Shown: positions 33,421-43,439, numbered from the stretch's first letter. The stretch is DNA of 45,211 bases from Paenibacillus puerhi (GCF_009846885.1 NZ_WUWM01000043.1:1-45211), one strand, 5' to 3'. Numbers and translations are program-made. Notes: generated by a model from the sequence alone, not told the origin.

Positions 33421-35316
33421 ATGTTAAAAGTATGGAAATTAAAAGTATGGCGATTCACTTTATTAATCTGCTTGCTACTCAGTCAGCTAGCTACTTTCGC
33501 ACAGGCAACGGCCGCAAAGCCTTTATATGTAAATGCGCTTCAGACTTATTCATCAAAGGTCCTGGCTTCTGCTGCTGAACTTCGCTCCGGCTTGGCCATG
33601 GTTGATGGTGAAAGTATCAACAAGACCTTGCCGACGAATGAAACAGTACAGAATGACGTATACGGCTCGGTTACAGAGCAAGTCTATGGTTTGGCACGAG
33701 GTAGTCTTCAAGCCTTAACAGCACCAATGGCGCCCGTGGTATGGAGAAAGGTGAGCACGAATAGCACGCTTATTGAGAATGTATCCCATCTGTTTCCTGA
33801 CTTAACTCACGCAAAGTCAATTGCTGCTGATTATCATCAATTTACCTCGCCACCATATTTTCATTATTATTATGTCCTCTACGAAAATAACACGGTTGTA
33901 TATGTATCCAGAAGGGATCAAACCGATCCTGGTTTCTCGGAAGTTAGTACAAAATTTCCGAAATTGGAGAATTCCAAGTCGATAGCTGTAGATGGTTATT
34001 CATCTTATTACGTATTGTATAACGACAATAGGGTGTTAAAGAAAAATGGAACTACTGTAACGGATGTCACGGATAAATTTCCAAGCCTTATTAATGCAAA
34101 ATCAATTGCTATTGACGATGACTTTTGGCCAACTCGTACCGAGTATTATGTCTTGTATCATGATAATACAGTAAAAATGAAACATGGTTCTACTATTAAA
34201 GATGTAACTCACTTATTTCCACCCTTAACGAGTGAAATTAAAGCCATATCGTTAAGTGACATGGGGGTAGGTAAGGCTTATTATGCAGCCATTTTAAATC
34301 AACTTCCTAGGATTAGCATCGTTCAAGGAAATCAGGTTGTCATTAAAGGAAGTACGAGTAATTCAATCACGCTGAGCGGAACTGTCCACGACTCCGATAA
34401 CGATCCGGTTACAGTAACCGCAACCCTACATGGCATAACGAAATCAGTTACCGTTACTAGCACGAACACAAGCCCCACATGGTTTTTAACATGGAATACG
34501 GAAGCAGATAACATTCCAGCGGGGATCTACAGGAATTTACAAGTACAGGTTTCAGATGGAAAAGGAGGAGCAGATAGCACTATCTATCGGGGTATTATCA
34601 ACGTCTCCCATCTGCCGTCCGTGCCCATAAATCTTACAGCTGCTCGTACAGGATTTACAACGGCATCTTCGACAACCCCGACATTGAGATGGTCTTTTCA
34701 AGATCCCGATGCAGGCGACGGACAAACTGCTTTTGAAGTGACTGTACATACAACCACTGGTACCGTTATTCATAGTTCCGGTTGGCAATTATCCAGAAAC
34801 ACCTCCTATACGGTGCCAACTGGTTATCTTCAACGAGGACAAGCTTATATGTGGAAGGTTCGGACCAAGGACAGTCAAGGAGAAATCTCGCCATACTCCG
34901 GTTTGCATACATTTTCGGTCAATCAGCTTCCCGTGACCAGCGTCACTTCCTATACGGAGGGACAATCTTTGCCGGTGAACGCACCGAAACTAACCTGGAG
35001 CTACAATGATGCTAATCATCAGTCACAGGTAGCATTCCAGATTTGGGGATCCAAGGACAATTGGAAGACAGTAGGTTACCAGTCGGGAATCATAAAATCG
35101 ATTTCGAAAGAACATCAAATTACCGCGCTGCCTGGAGGAACTTGGACATTTAAAGTCGTTACATTTGATGGACAAGAATGGTCGCTCCCTTCACAGCGAA
35201 CGGTGGTTTTGCCAGCGGGTGTTCCAGAGCCGATCCAACCATCTTTTCATCCGATAGGAACACAGTATCAATACGATGTCAGAGGCAATATCGAGAGCAA
35301 AATTTCGATCCCATAA
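33421..35316 (+). CDS. Secreted protein with propeller-like repeats, Fn3-like domains and a C-terminal YD repeat
   Basis: A 631-residue protein with a signal peptide (LLICLLLSQLATFAQATA) and GAGGAG 8 bases before the ATG. Residues 120-300 hold four related units of about 45-55 residues, with the pattern V-T-x-x-F-P-x-L-x-x-A-K-S-I-A-x-D, then YYVLYxDNxV, starting near 121, 176, 217 and 262; these look like beta-propeller blades. Three Ig/Fn3-like domains follow (about 305-400, 402-500, 505-605). The last residues carry one YD repeat (QYQYDVRGNIES). It lies 26 bases before the RHS gene and probably shares its transcript. Likely a surface adhesion or scaffold partner; function unknown. Confidence 0.7.
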   Translation: MLKVWKLKVWRFTLLICLLLSQLATFAQATAAKPLYVNALQTYSSKVLASAAELRSGLAMVDGESINKTLPTNETVQNDVYGSVTEQVYGLARGSLQALTAPMAPVVWRKVSTNSTLIENVSHLFPDLTHAKSIAADYHQFTSPPYFHYYYVLYENNTVVYVSRRDQTDPGFSEVSTKFPKLENSKSIAVDGYSSYYVLYNDNRVLKKNGTTVTDVTDKFPSLINAKSIAIDDDFWPTRTEYYVLYHDNTVKMKHGSTIKDVTHLFPPLTSEIKAISLSDMGVGKAYYAAILNQLPRISIVQGNQVVIKGSTSNSITLSGTVHDSDNDPVTVTATLHGITKSVTVTSTNTSPTWFLTWNTEADNIPAGIYRNLQVQVSDGKGGADSTIYRGIINVSHLPSVPINLTAARTGFTTASSTTPTLRWSFQDPDAGDGQTAFEVTVHTTTGTVIHSSGWQLSRNTSYTVPTGYLQRGQAYMWKVRTKDSQGEISPYSGLHTFSVNQLPVTSVTSYTEGQSLPVNAPKLTWSYNDANHQSQVAFQIWGSKDNWKTVGYQSGIIKSISKEHQITALPGGTWTFKVVTFDGQEWSLPSQRTVVLPAGVPEPIQPSFHPIGTQYQYDVRGNIESKISIP

Positions 35317-35342
35317 TTGAATCCTAACGGGAGGAACGTATT

Positions 35343-38300
35343 GTGAAGAACATTTATCGAATCGTTATTCTGACATTGATTTGTTTACTGGTACAACCTG
35401 TGTTGCCGTGGGAAGAGATCGTGCGTGCGACAGCAACTATATCTCCTGCAAGGGAGGCTCTACAAGAAGATAAGATCGATACATGGAAGCAAGCACTTGA
35501 TGTTTCCGAAGAAGATCTTCAGACGATTCTTCACGAGGGCTACTCTTTGGAAGAAGCGAAAGAAGCGTTCAAGAGAAAAAAGGAGACGGGCGCCGACCTG
35601 ATAGAGAGTCTTAACCAACTTAGCCCACAATTTGTTAATCGATCTCAAGAAGTTGAGAGCACTGTCATAGGTGAGGTATACGCCCCATTGATGCAGCAGT
35701 CTAACTTATTGGCGGCTCCTCTGAATATCGTTCAAGAGGTTCATACCAAGCCGGAAGAGGCCCCTTATTTGATAAGCTCCAAATACGAGTCGGTCTCCAG
35801 CGTATCTGGTGAGCTCTCCTTGGAAGCTACCGACATGGTGATTTCAAGCAGAAACGGGCTTTCTTTCCCATTAACCCGGACCTACGGAAGTAATAAGTCT
35901 GCAATTGATTCAGGATCTAATGGATTGAAGTCGATTGGGGTAGGCTGGAACTGGGAAATCCCTTATATTATAGAGAATTATGAGCATTACTACTTATATT
36001 TAAAAGGTGAACTTGGCTCAGGTGCTTATGAAATTGAAAGTACAAGTAGAGGCTATTACTTAAAGGGTTATCCTAACGGTGACTTGGTTATCACGAAGGA
36101 AAATAATGGGTTTATTGTACAGACGCTTGAAGGTACGAAATATTACTTTGAGCCCGGTAATATGGGGATAAAGAGATTAAAAAAAATAACAGATATGTAT
36201 AATAACACAATCAGCTTCGACTATAATGATCGAGGATATGAGTCGCATGGAGCTCTTCCCTCCATGATTACAAGTGATACTGGGGAATCTATTACAATTC
36301 ACACTGATGCACTGGGCCTGTTGCTCACCAAAGGTGACCAACAGGTAAGATATGTATCAACAAGGAAAGATGGGGTCCGTTTCCTAGGCAAAGTCATTGA
36401 TGCCGAAGGAAGGACAACGACGTATGACTACAAAATCGGACCGGCGAACCGCTATAATTACTACACTAGTGATAGCTACAGCCCTTTCGGCTTGCTCATC
36501 GGAGTTACTCATCCCACTGGAGCTAGAAGTGATTACGTATATGAAGACGCCCCTTTAAGAAGATGTAGGCCTGGTCATCAACAAGAAGAATACCGGCTAA
36601 AAGAAAAATATATCTCAATGCAAGCAACTAATGGCGCAATTAAAAGAATCCAAGAACATACTTATTCTTATGTGGGAGATGCCGAGAGTTGTGACAACAA
36701 TAGTTCTTTTTCGGTTAAAGTAAACAACGGGCTGTTACAAACACAGTTCAATAGCGAGAGAGTCATTAGCGGCAGCGGAGATGTTCCAACCGTATTCTTT
36801 ACTAATAACATGACGCAAACGTCAACTTGGAACGGTGTTCAGCAAACCATTTCAACCGATTACACCTATGAAAGGGCAAGAAGGCTGACTAAACCAACCC
36901 AGGAGAAGATGACGTATTCGTCACAAGGTCAGAATCGCGTATATACGAGTTCAAGACATTATGATGCTTACGGTAATATTGAGTGGTCTATAGACCCGAT
37001 GAATGTCAAAACCGAGTATGGGTATGACCCTCATACACACCTGCTTAGAAGCATTACACAACCTGTCTCCGCTACGCAAACACGCTATACCTTGTTCACG
37101 CGTAACGCACAAAATAAGATTGAGGTTGAACAAGTGTTTGACGGCAGCGATGCTGGGGCGCTTTTACTTGAGAAGCGATATGAACTTATTGACGCATATG
37201 GCAATCCAACACGAATTCAAACCAAGCAAGGAAATGCTAAGAGCACCATAACAGATATCGAATATTCGGGTACGTACCGAAACAAATTTCCAACGAAAAC
37301 CACAACCCAAGTGACAGCAGTCAATGGATCTGTATCGCAAGTCATTCAGGAATACGAGTATGATGCCAATACTGGCAACATAACAAAGCGCAAGGACAGT
37401 CGGCAAAAGGTTACTACTTACCAGTATGATCGATTAGGGCGGTTGCTTCAAGCAAACCAGCCGGATGGTAGTGCGATCATCATTCAATATAACGATACCG
37501 ACAACTCCCTGCTTATCATAGATGAAACAGGGGGGCAAACCTATTCGAAATGGAATCCTGCTGGCTTAAAAGAATTTACGGGGATCAATGAAAGGCTGAT
37601 CACGAATAAATACCAGTATGATGATTACGGTCGGTTATCCCGTTCCGAAGATGCTAAGGGAAATCCGACAACGTACGAGTATGATTCATGGAATCGTCTG
37701 TACAAAACCACATATCCAGATCTTTCTTACAGTATGGTTGAATACAATGATCTCCTACTGTCGAAGACATCTACCGATCAAGAAGGTTATAAAATTACGG
37801 TTACCTCTGACAAACTGGGCAGACCCATTGAAACCAAAGAAACAAAAACGGTCGTCGTGAATGGTCAGCCTTCCGTTCAGACCCGTACATTGTCCAGCTT
37901 GCTTTACGACTACGAGGGGCGAGTGCTGGAAGCTACGGATGCACGAGGTTACAAAACCATATATACCTATGATTTATTGAATAGATTGAAGAGCGTTACT
38001 AACGCAAAGCAGGAAACGACCCGTTACGACTACAACCCTTCTTCAGATCTCTTTCAGCAAATGAAAATCATTTACGCGGATGGAAAAGAACGTATAAAAA
38101 AAATGGACGAGCTAGGCCGTCCGATATTGTTAGTTACTCCCGGAGATCAAAGGGAAACATATGGGTATGATGGTAATGGGAATCGAACCAGCTACACCAA
38201 TCGCAAAGGAGATACGTTCCGACAAACCTTTAACGATCGAAATTGGCTTGAGAGGCAAGAAGTGCTAGATCCGAGCGGCCAGCCGATAGCAGGTGAAACT

Positions 38301-40022
38301 ATCTCGTATCAGTACGACAAAAGCGGTAGACGTCTGGCGATGAACGATGCCACAGGTCCAACCTCATACACGTACGACCGACTTACGGGCCATCTAGCTA
38401 AAATTACGTATCCGGACGGGAAAACCATCCAATATAATTACGATGCCACAGGAAAACTTATTGACTACAAGGATCCGTTCGATATTAACGTCTATTTTAA
38501 GTATGACTCACGCGATCGCTTGCAGTCTGTGGCACCTACAAGTAACGGACTCCCTTACGTTCAATATTCGTATTGGAAAAATAACAAGCTCAAGCAAATT
38601 GCTCAAGCTAACGGAGTGGTCTCAGATTTTACATACGATGGACTTCATCTAAGCACCCTGGTCCAGAAGAAGCCTGGAGGTCAAGCACTGAGCAATTATG
38701 CATACAGTTATGATGCTGATGGTAACCAGACTTCGATCTCAACGAATGGGGAACAATCAACGTTTACGTATGATGAGCTGAATCGTATCTCTACTTCGAG
38801 AAGTAAAGAAAGCGGAGGCTTGTTATTGCCGGATGTGGCATACACTTATGATAAGCGGGATCGATTAACGAGTGTTACGAGGAATGGCCAAACAACAACA
38901 TACCGTTATAACGGTGATGGCTTGTTATGGGAACGAACAAGTCAAGGAGAAGCATCCAGATATTATTACAACGGGGGTCAGGTAATTGCTGAGGGGAGCC
39001 TTATTCAAGGCCAAGCAGAATGGAAAGCAAGGTACATCCGTGGTTTAGGTCTAGTGGCTATGGACGATGGCCAAGCGTTATCTTATTATCTTCATAACGG
39101 GCATGGGGATGTAACGGAACTACGAGACAGCACCGGGCAAACCCAATTGAATGAGTACTCTTACGATATATGGGGCAATCCCTTGATCGTGAAGGAGAGT
39201 GTGCCAAATCCATTTCGTTACAGTGGGGAATTATGGGACTCCAAGTCCGAGCTCCAGTATCTGCGTGCGCGTTGGTACGATCCAAGTATGCATAGGTTTA
39301 TTAATGAGGATACGTATGAAGGGGATATTAAAAATCCGCTGACGTTGAATCTTTATACGTATGTGCATAATAATCCGTTGAGGTATACTGATCCGAGTGG
39401 AAATCAGGTTTGTGACTTTGGAGCTGAAAATTCTGTCTGTGAAGCAATTGTTGAGTACATGAGTCCTGAAAACAATCAATTTGTTGCCGATGTACTTAAT
39501 TATGGTGGATCGGGGGTAGCGGCAGGGGCAAAGACTACACTAGCTAATGCAGCAAAGAATGGGAAGAACATTGTGGCATCTGTGAAAGCGGCAGCGAGCT
39601 CGGCAGCAAATAAAGTCAAGGGATGGTTTACCAAAGCTGATGAAGTAATAGAGGGGACGGGTAAAACTGGAACTGTGTGGGATAGTATTAAAGCTACTCA
39701 ACCTGCATATGAAGGGACATCGCTTCCGAAATCTTTTAATATTAAAGTCGGTGACCAGGATTTTTGGGTTAATCCGAATGGTACAAAACATATGAACGAA
39801 TATTTAACAAGCGAAGGAAAAAATATTGGTACAATGACCTCATCAGTAAGTAGTCAAGGGATGTTGACAGAATTCCAAAGTGAGTTTAATCAAGCAATTA
39901 AAAATAACGGGGTAGTATTGGATAAAATGATTCGTGGCGGTGACTGGGAATTTATGCTTTCAGCCCCACGAGAGACCGGAATGAATGTTGTAGTGAAACA
40001 TGCTAGATATAATCCTCAATAA
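35343..40022 (+). CDS. RHS/YD-repeat secreted polymorphic toxin protein
   Basis: 1559 residues from GTG 35343 (GGGAGGAA just upstream), signal peptide 1-30. A helical segment (40-100) precedes a DUF6531-like opening (about 153-190, LSLEATDMVISSRNGLSFP). YD repeats fill about 300-1290 (YQYDRLGRLLQ, YTYDKRDRLTS and many more), forming the RHS shell. The RHS core is intact: HNGHGDVTELRDS near 1247, RWYDPSMHRFINED near 1309, and NNPLRYTDPSGNQ near 1340-1352. After it comes a unique tail of about 207 residues: a helical pre-toxin stretch, then about 1460-1559 with H1483 (GTKHM), W1535 (GDWEFMLSAP) and H1553 (VVKHARYNP). Known RHS/WapA proteins encapsulate and deliver such tails; a toxic RNase-like activity is inferred only. 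Confidence 0.88.
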   Translation: MKNIYRIVILTLICLLVQPVLPWEEIVRATATISPAREALQEDKIDTWKQALDVSEEDLQTILHEGYSLEEAKEAFKRKKETGADLIESLNQLSPQFVNRSQEVESTVIGEVYAPLMQQSNLLAAPLNIVQEVHTKPEEAPYLISSKYESVSSVSGELSLEATDMVISSRNGLSFPLTRTYGSNKSAIDSGSNGLKSIGVGWNWEIPYIIENYEHYYLYLKGELGSGAYEIESTSRGYYLKGYPNGDLVITKENNGFIVQTLEGTKYYFEPGNMGIKRLKKITDMYNNTISFDYNDRGYESHGALPSMITSDTGESITIHTDALGLLLTKGDQQVRYVSTRKDGVRFLGKVIDAEGRTTTYDYKIGPANRYNYYTSDSYSPFGLLIGVTHPTGARSDYVYEDAPLRRCRPGHQQEEYRLKEKYISMQATNGAIKRIQEHTYSYVGDAESCDNNSSFSVKVNNGLLQTQFNSERVISGSGDVPTVFFTNNMTQTSTWNGVQQTISTDYTYERARRLTKPTQEKMTYSSQGQNRVYTSSRHYDAYGNIEWSIDPMNVKTEYGYDPHTHLLRSITQPVSATQTRYTLFTRNAQNKIEVEQVFDGSDAGALLLEKRYELIDAYGNPTRIQTKQGNAKSTITDIEYSGTYRNKFPTKTTTQVTAVNGSVSQVIQEYEYDANTGNITKRKDSRQKVTTYQYDRLGRLLQANQPDGSAIIIQYNDTDNSLLIIDETGGQTYSKWNPAGLKEFTGINERLITNKYQYDDYGRLSRSEDAKGNPTTYEYDSWNRLYKTTYPDLSYSMVEYNDLLLSKTSTDQEGYKITVTSDKLGRPIETKETKTVVVNGQPSVQTRTLSSLLYDYEGRVLEATDARGYKTIYTYDLLNRLKSVTNAKQETTRYDYNPSSDLFQQMKIIYADGKERIKKMDELGRPILLVTPGDQRETYGYDGNGNRTSYTNRKGDTFRQTFNDRNWLERQEVLDPSGQPIAGETISYQYDKSGRRLAMNDATGPTSYTYDRLTGHLAKITYPDGKTIQYNYDATGKLIDYKDPFDINVYFKYDSRDRLQSVAPTSNGLPYVQYSYWKNNKLKQIAQANGVVSDFTYDGLHLSTLVQKKPGGQALSNYAYSYDADGNQTSISTNGEQSTFTYDELNRISTSRSKESGGLLLPDVAYTYDKRDRLTSVTRNGQTTTYRYNGDGLLWERTSQGEASRYYYNGGQVIAEGSLIQGQAEWKARYIRGLGLVAMDDGQALSYYLHNGHGDVTELRDSTGQTQLNEYSYDIWGNPLIVKESVPNPFRYSGELWDSKSELQYLRARWYDPSMHRFINEDTYEGDIKNPLTLNLYTYVHNNPLRYTDPSGNQVCDFGAENSVCEAIVEYMSPENNQFVADVLNYGGSGVAAGAKTTLANAAKNGKNIVASVKAAASSAANKVKGWFTKADEVIEGTGKTGTVWDSIKATQPAYEGTSLPKSFNIKVGDQDFWVNPNGTKHMNEYLTSEGKNIGTMTSSVSSQGMLTEFQSEFNQAIKNNGVVLDKMIRGGDWEFMLSAPRETGMNVVVKHARYNPQ

Positions 40023-40044
40023 TACATTGGGATTGGAGGAAAAT

Positions 40045-40563
40045 ATGAATTTACTGAAATTATGCAGGCTAGAAGAAATTAATGAGTGCCAAATTGAGTT
40101 TGATTACTATATTCCTTTTAGTGTCCAAATAGGCAATAATCAGAATTCATTAGCAAGCGAAAGAACTGTGTATTGGAGAACAGGAGATATTGAAAGGTCG
40201 TTGGTTGAGATTGGAATAGGCTCAAGAACTGGGATGCTTAGGAATCTCACATTAACGGCTGTTAAGAATGCATTATTAAGTGACGTAATCATTAAAAATA
40301 ATAAATCAGTGGAAGGTACTCCTGTTTTTGATTTAAGTATCATTCCTGAGAAAGGTATATATGATTACATCAACGATTTTCAAGTTTGTTTGGGCAAAGA
40401 TGCAATAACAACTATCATTGGTAAAGTAGATAAATGCAAAACCTTAGTCAGATTTGGAAGAATAAATATTGGTTTTGATTATGAGAATTTTATCACTCAT
40501 GTGACCGTAAATGATTTAACGACAGATGAGTATAGGGAATTGAAGGATTCATTAAAATTGTAA
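40045..40563 (+). CDS. Candidate immunity protein for the RHS toxin
   Basis: A 172-residue soluble protein, start ATG 40045 with TTGGAGGAAAAT upstream, 22 bases after the RHS stop. No signal peptide, as expected for a cytoplasmic antidote. Sequence is acidic with alternating strands (CQIEFDYYIPFSVQIGN, VEIGIGSRTGMLRNLTL, FGRINIGFDYENFITHV). Position and size fit an immunity gene of the toxin-immunity type; I cannot assign a named Imm family. Its AT-rich codon use matches the RHS tail. Confidence 0.65.
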   Translation: MNLLKLCRLEEINECQIEFDYYIPFSVQIGNNQNSLASERTVYWRTGDIERSLVEIGIGSRTGMLRNLTLTAVKNALLSDVIIKNNKSVEGTPVFDLSIIPEKGIYDYINDFQVCLGKDAITTIIGKVDKCKTLVRFGRINIGFDYENFITHVTVNDLTTDEYRELKDSLKL

Positions 40564-40602
40564 TTCTATAGTAGGCACATTGCTTAGTGCCCTTCTTGAC
40601 CA

Positions 40603-40743
40603 TTGGAGAGGGCTACCCAGTGTATTATCGACTGTTGGGATAAAGTGATAGGTGAAATCAAGTTCGACAATAAGCCGACAGCGTTCTCACAGCTTAAGAA
40701 GGAAGTCAAGAAAGATGATTATGAATGTTGTAAAGAGGTATAA
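40603..40743 (+). pseudogene. Gene remnant, C-terminal fragment
   Basis: A short frame open from 40600 with a coding-like product (VIGEIKFDNKPTAFSQLKKE, then VKKDDYECC) but no ribosome binding site; a neighbouring frame upstream (FLTIGEGYPVYYRLLG) reads smoothly toward it, suggesting a truncated, frameshifted gene, perhaps a displaced immunity or toxin cassette. A terminator follows at once, as expected for a gene end. Confidence 0.4.
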
Positions 40744-40763
40744 ATTTAAAATAAGTAAATTAA

Positions 40764-40796
40764 TGCCACAATGCGACTTGTATTGTGGTTTTTTTA
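40764..40796 (+). terminator. Rho-independent terminator
   Basis: CCACAAT (40766-40772) pairs with ATTGTGG (40782-40788), followed by seven T. Ends the RHS-immunity transcript. Confidence 0.82.
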
Positions 40797-40816
40797 TATC
40801 AGCTGAACTAATCCAG

Positions 40817-40857
40817 GAAACTACGACGTGATTAACCTTCGCGTTGTAGTTTCTTTC
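40817..40857. terminator. Second hairpin downstream of the RHS operon
   Basis: GAAACTACGACG (40817-40828) pairs with CGTTGTAGTTTC (40842-40853), one G-T pair, followed by TTTCTGCC. It could be a second terminator or the end of a transcript from the other side. Confidence 0.55.
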
Positions 40858-41250
40858 TGCCGCGATATCGCTCAAGCAAAAATAGCCAAAGAAAGTCGTA
40901 GGGGTTATCGATCGCCGAGCCGTTGATTAAGTACAAACACAATCAATCCTTAGTTAATCCCGTCTGTTTCTATTATTTACTATGTTTAGGTGGCTAAGAC
41001 TATTTTCCTTAAAATCTCTTTAGAATGGTTAAAAATAACATAATTTTACTTCTATGTCTTAATTCTACTGTAAAGGTAATTGTATTTTTTGTATGTTTTG
41101 TGTGATACGTACTACTTACACAGAAAAGAAGAATTATCAGACCAAGGCAGGGGCGCGTTAGCGCTCCATACCTCTACTTTCTGTCTAGAATAGATTGCTT
41201 TTAAGTCTGGGGAGAGGAAACCGGAGTTTGCAAAGACATCATAAAGCAAA
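40858..41250. other. AT-rich intergenic region with no supported gene
   Basis: About 390 bases of low-complexity AT-rich sequence with stops in all frames. Likely contains the promoter for the 41403 gene; none is clear enough to assign. Confidence 0.45.
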
Positions 41251-41391
41251 ATGGATGTATTCTTCAAGGCTACATATTTGGCCTATGTACTTGATCTTGA
41301 AGTGAATCGCATGCATGAAGCCGATGATGTAGATGGCCAGCAGCTGACAAGTGTTCTTAGCAATCTAGTGACCTATGAGAGGAGAGCTTAA
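41251..41391 (+). CDS. Short ORF of unknown status before the 41403 gene
   Basis: 46 residues (MDVFFKATYLAYVLDLEVNR, continuing MHEADDVDGQQL and ending NLVTYERRA), compositionally protein-like but without a ribosome binding site. It may be the 3' end of a lost gene. Its last codons supply AGGAGAG, the only Shine-Dalgarno-like sequence upstream of the next ATG. Confidence 0.3.
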   Translation: MDVFFKATYLAYVLDLEVNRMHEADDVDGQQLTSVLSNLVTYERRA

Positions 41392-41402
41392 AAATTCACA
41401 AG

Positions 41403-43064
41403 ATGAGACGACTATTAATCATTTTTTGTGTGGTACTATCTTTTTTACCTTGTAATTTAGCTGGGGCAATGTATTACGAATACAATTCTAAGGGCCAACT
41501 TATTTCTGAACGATCCCCTGCGGGTGATGAACTTATTTACAGTTATGATAACAATGGAAATACGTTGGAGAAAATATACTCGGATCAAGGTAATTTACTA
41601 ATCAATGCAGATTTTGAGCATAAACGTTCAGATGATTCCCCGGACCATTGGATCAAGCGTGTAGTGGGAGAACAAGTGGATATTAGTCTGGTTCAAAATC
41701 CGATTTCTTCAGGAAAGCATTCGCTTAAAATATCAGCTTCCGGAGTTCCTGCTGGGGACTATACGGGTATTAAGCAAGAGTTTCCTGCTATAGCTGGAAG
41801 ACAATTCACCGTAAATGGTAGATTCAATGTGCAAAGTCTGAATCATGCCAAGGCACAGCTTTATGTAGATTTTTTATCTGGGCCTGAACAATACGTAGGA
41901 GCCTGGATATCTGATGTCCAAGAAATTACAAACGGGGCGTATATGACGGTGTCCAATTCAGGAACTGTTCCAGCAAATGCTGTTATGGCTCATGTGTATG
42001 TGATTTTACGTGCAACTGATGGCAATGGTTCGGGGATATTTTATGCGGATTCACTAAACATGTTTTATGGGCCATCTAATATGTTATCAAATGGGGATTT
42101 TGAACAATATGAAACAGAGGATATCGTAGGTGCCAGCTGGGAAAAGGCTACTTTTAGTGGAGTTACCGAAAATATGCAGGTGGTCCAGGGGCACGCGTCT
42201 TCAGGACGTAAATCTCAACATATAACCGCTTCCAATATTCCCCCAGGCTATTACGCAGGAGTTATGCAACAAATCCAAGTATCTCCAGGACGCTCGTTTA
42301 CAGTGACTGGTCGATTTCATGTAGAGCGTTTATATCATGCCAAAGTTCAGTTGCACGTAGATTTCTTGTCAGCACCCGGCCACTATTTGGGCTCTAAAGT
42401 GAGCGAAATTTTGGAGACGACGAATAACGAATATATAACTGTTTCAAACAGCGGCGCCGTTCCAGCAGGAGCCAAATATGCGCTAGTCTATCTCCTTGTA
42501 AGGTCTCTAGATTCAATGGGTGAAGGAAGTTTTTATGCAGATTCGTTGGTGATGAATGAGGAAGCACCAAATCTGTTATCCGATGGTGGATTTGAGTATG
42601 GATTTAAGGAAACGAGAAATGCAGAAGGAAGCTGGAAGAGCAGAGCTGCTAACGGAGCACATGCATCTTTCTCAGTTGTTCAATCCCCAGTCTTTTCGGG
42701 TGGTAAGGCGTATCGTGTTTCTGGGAGTAACATCGCCAGTCACGACTATATTGGATTAAAGCAGAGAGTTCAAGTTATGGCAGGGAAATCCTTGAAGATT
42801 AGTGGTCAATTTAATGTGAGCAGCTTGAACGATTCCAAAGTTCAACTCTATATAGATTTCATGGGCGGTCCTGAACAATACTTAGGCGCGGCCATATCTG
42901 AAATAGAAGCTCCCACGAATGGGAATTTCATCAAGCTAACAAACGAGGCGACGATACCTGCCGGTACAAAATTTATCCAGGTGTATGTTTTGCTTAGATC
43001 GAAGGACGGCGTGGGAAGTGGAATGTTCTATGTTGATTCTCTGGATGTTCATTATACAGATTAG
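41403..43064 (+). CDS. Secreted YD-stub protein with three CBM4/9-like modules
   Basis: A 553-residue protein with signal peptide 1-22 (LIIFCVVLSFLPCNLAGA). Two YD repeats come directly after it (YYEYNSKGQLISE and YSYDNNGNTLEK). Three homologous modules of about 160 residues follow (about 65-222, 226-390, 393-553), each opening with a LLxxxxFE-type motif (LLINADFEHK, MLSNGDFEQY, LLSDGGFEYG) and ending GxGxFYADSL or a variant; this is the usual look of CBM4/9-like jelly-roll domains. No enzyme motif. It is probably a carbohydrate-binding partner of the RHS system. The ribosome binding site is weak. Confidence 0.75.
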   Translation: MRRLLIIFCVVLSFLPCNLAGAMYYEYNSKGQLISERSPAGDELIYSYDNNGNTLEKIYSDQGNLLINADFEHKRSDDSPDHWIKRVVGEQVDISLVQNPISSGKHSLKISASGVPAGDYTGIKQEFPAIAGRQFTVNGRFNVQSLNHAKAQLYVDFLSGPEQYVGAWISDVQEITNGAYMTVSNSGTVPANAVMAHVYVILRATDGNGSGIFYADSLNMFYGPSNMLSNGDFEQYETEDIVGASWEKATFSGVTENMQVVQGHASSGRKSQHITASNIPPGYYAGVMQQIQVSPGRSFTVTGRFHVERLYHAKVQLHVDFLSAPGHYLGSKVSEILETTNNEYITVSNSGAVPAGAKYALVYLLVRSLDSMGEGSFYADSLVMNEEAPNLLSDGGFEYGFKETRNAEGSWKSRAANGAHASFSVVQSPVFSGGKAYRVSGSNIASHDYIGLKQRVQVMAGKSLKISGQFNVSSLNDSKVQLYIDFMGGPEQYLGAAISEIEAPTNGNFIKLTNEATIPAGTKFIQVYVLLRSKDGVGSGMFYVDSLDVHYTD

Positions 43065-43149
43065 TGCAGTCTGAATTGTCAATAATAAATCACCAACTTT
43101 TTTGAGGTCTGCATAGCGATACTAACATAGGTAAATATGGGGACTCACA

Positions 43150-43375
43150 CTATGGTCGATGATCTTTCGATAAACAAATCCACCAGCACGCGATTGGAGT
43201 GCCTCCGGTTCTGGACTTTGATCTGGGCTTTTACATAAGTCAAATCGCTGACGGGAATTGTCGGAAATATCCACAAAAGCTTTAACCACGTCATCTTCCT
43301 TCTCCTGTTCTTTAGCTTTGTAGTAGTTTGTGCTCGATTGGTCTATCCGAAGCAGTCATAAGTGAAGTGTAACCA
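43150..43375 (-). mobile_element. Degraded IS3-family transposase fragment
   Basis: On the minus strand, broken frames recall the IS3/IS150 OrfB integrase domain: SDLTYVKAQ (the conserved 'SDLTYV' with catalytic Asp), a few residues later VLVDLFIERSS, and upstream in another frame TNYYKAKEQEKEDDVVKAF. Frameshifts and loss of the rest show it is dead. No inverted repeats were found. The rest of the space from 43065 to 43439 holds nothing else supported. Confidence 0.5.
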
Positions 43376-43439
43376 AAATAGTGGGAACGCAAATAAGTAA
43401 AGATTTAAATCAAATGTTGAGATTAACAGGAGGTATTTT

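Noticed and set aside
33195..33578. Open frame of 127 residues linking the 30079 and 33421 genes
   Set aside because: It overlaps the coding end of one gene and the signal peptide of the next in another frame, has no ribosome binding site and no recognisable product.
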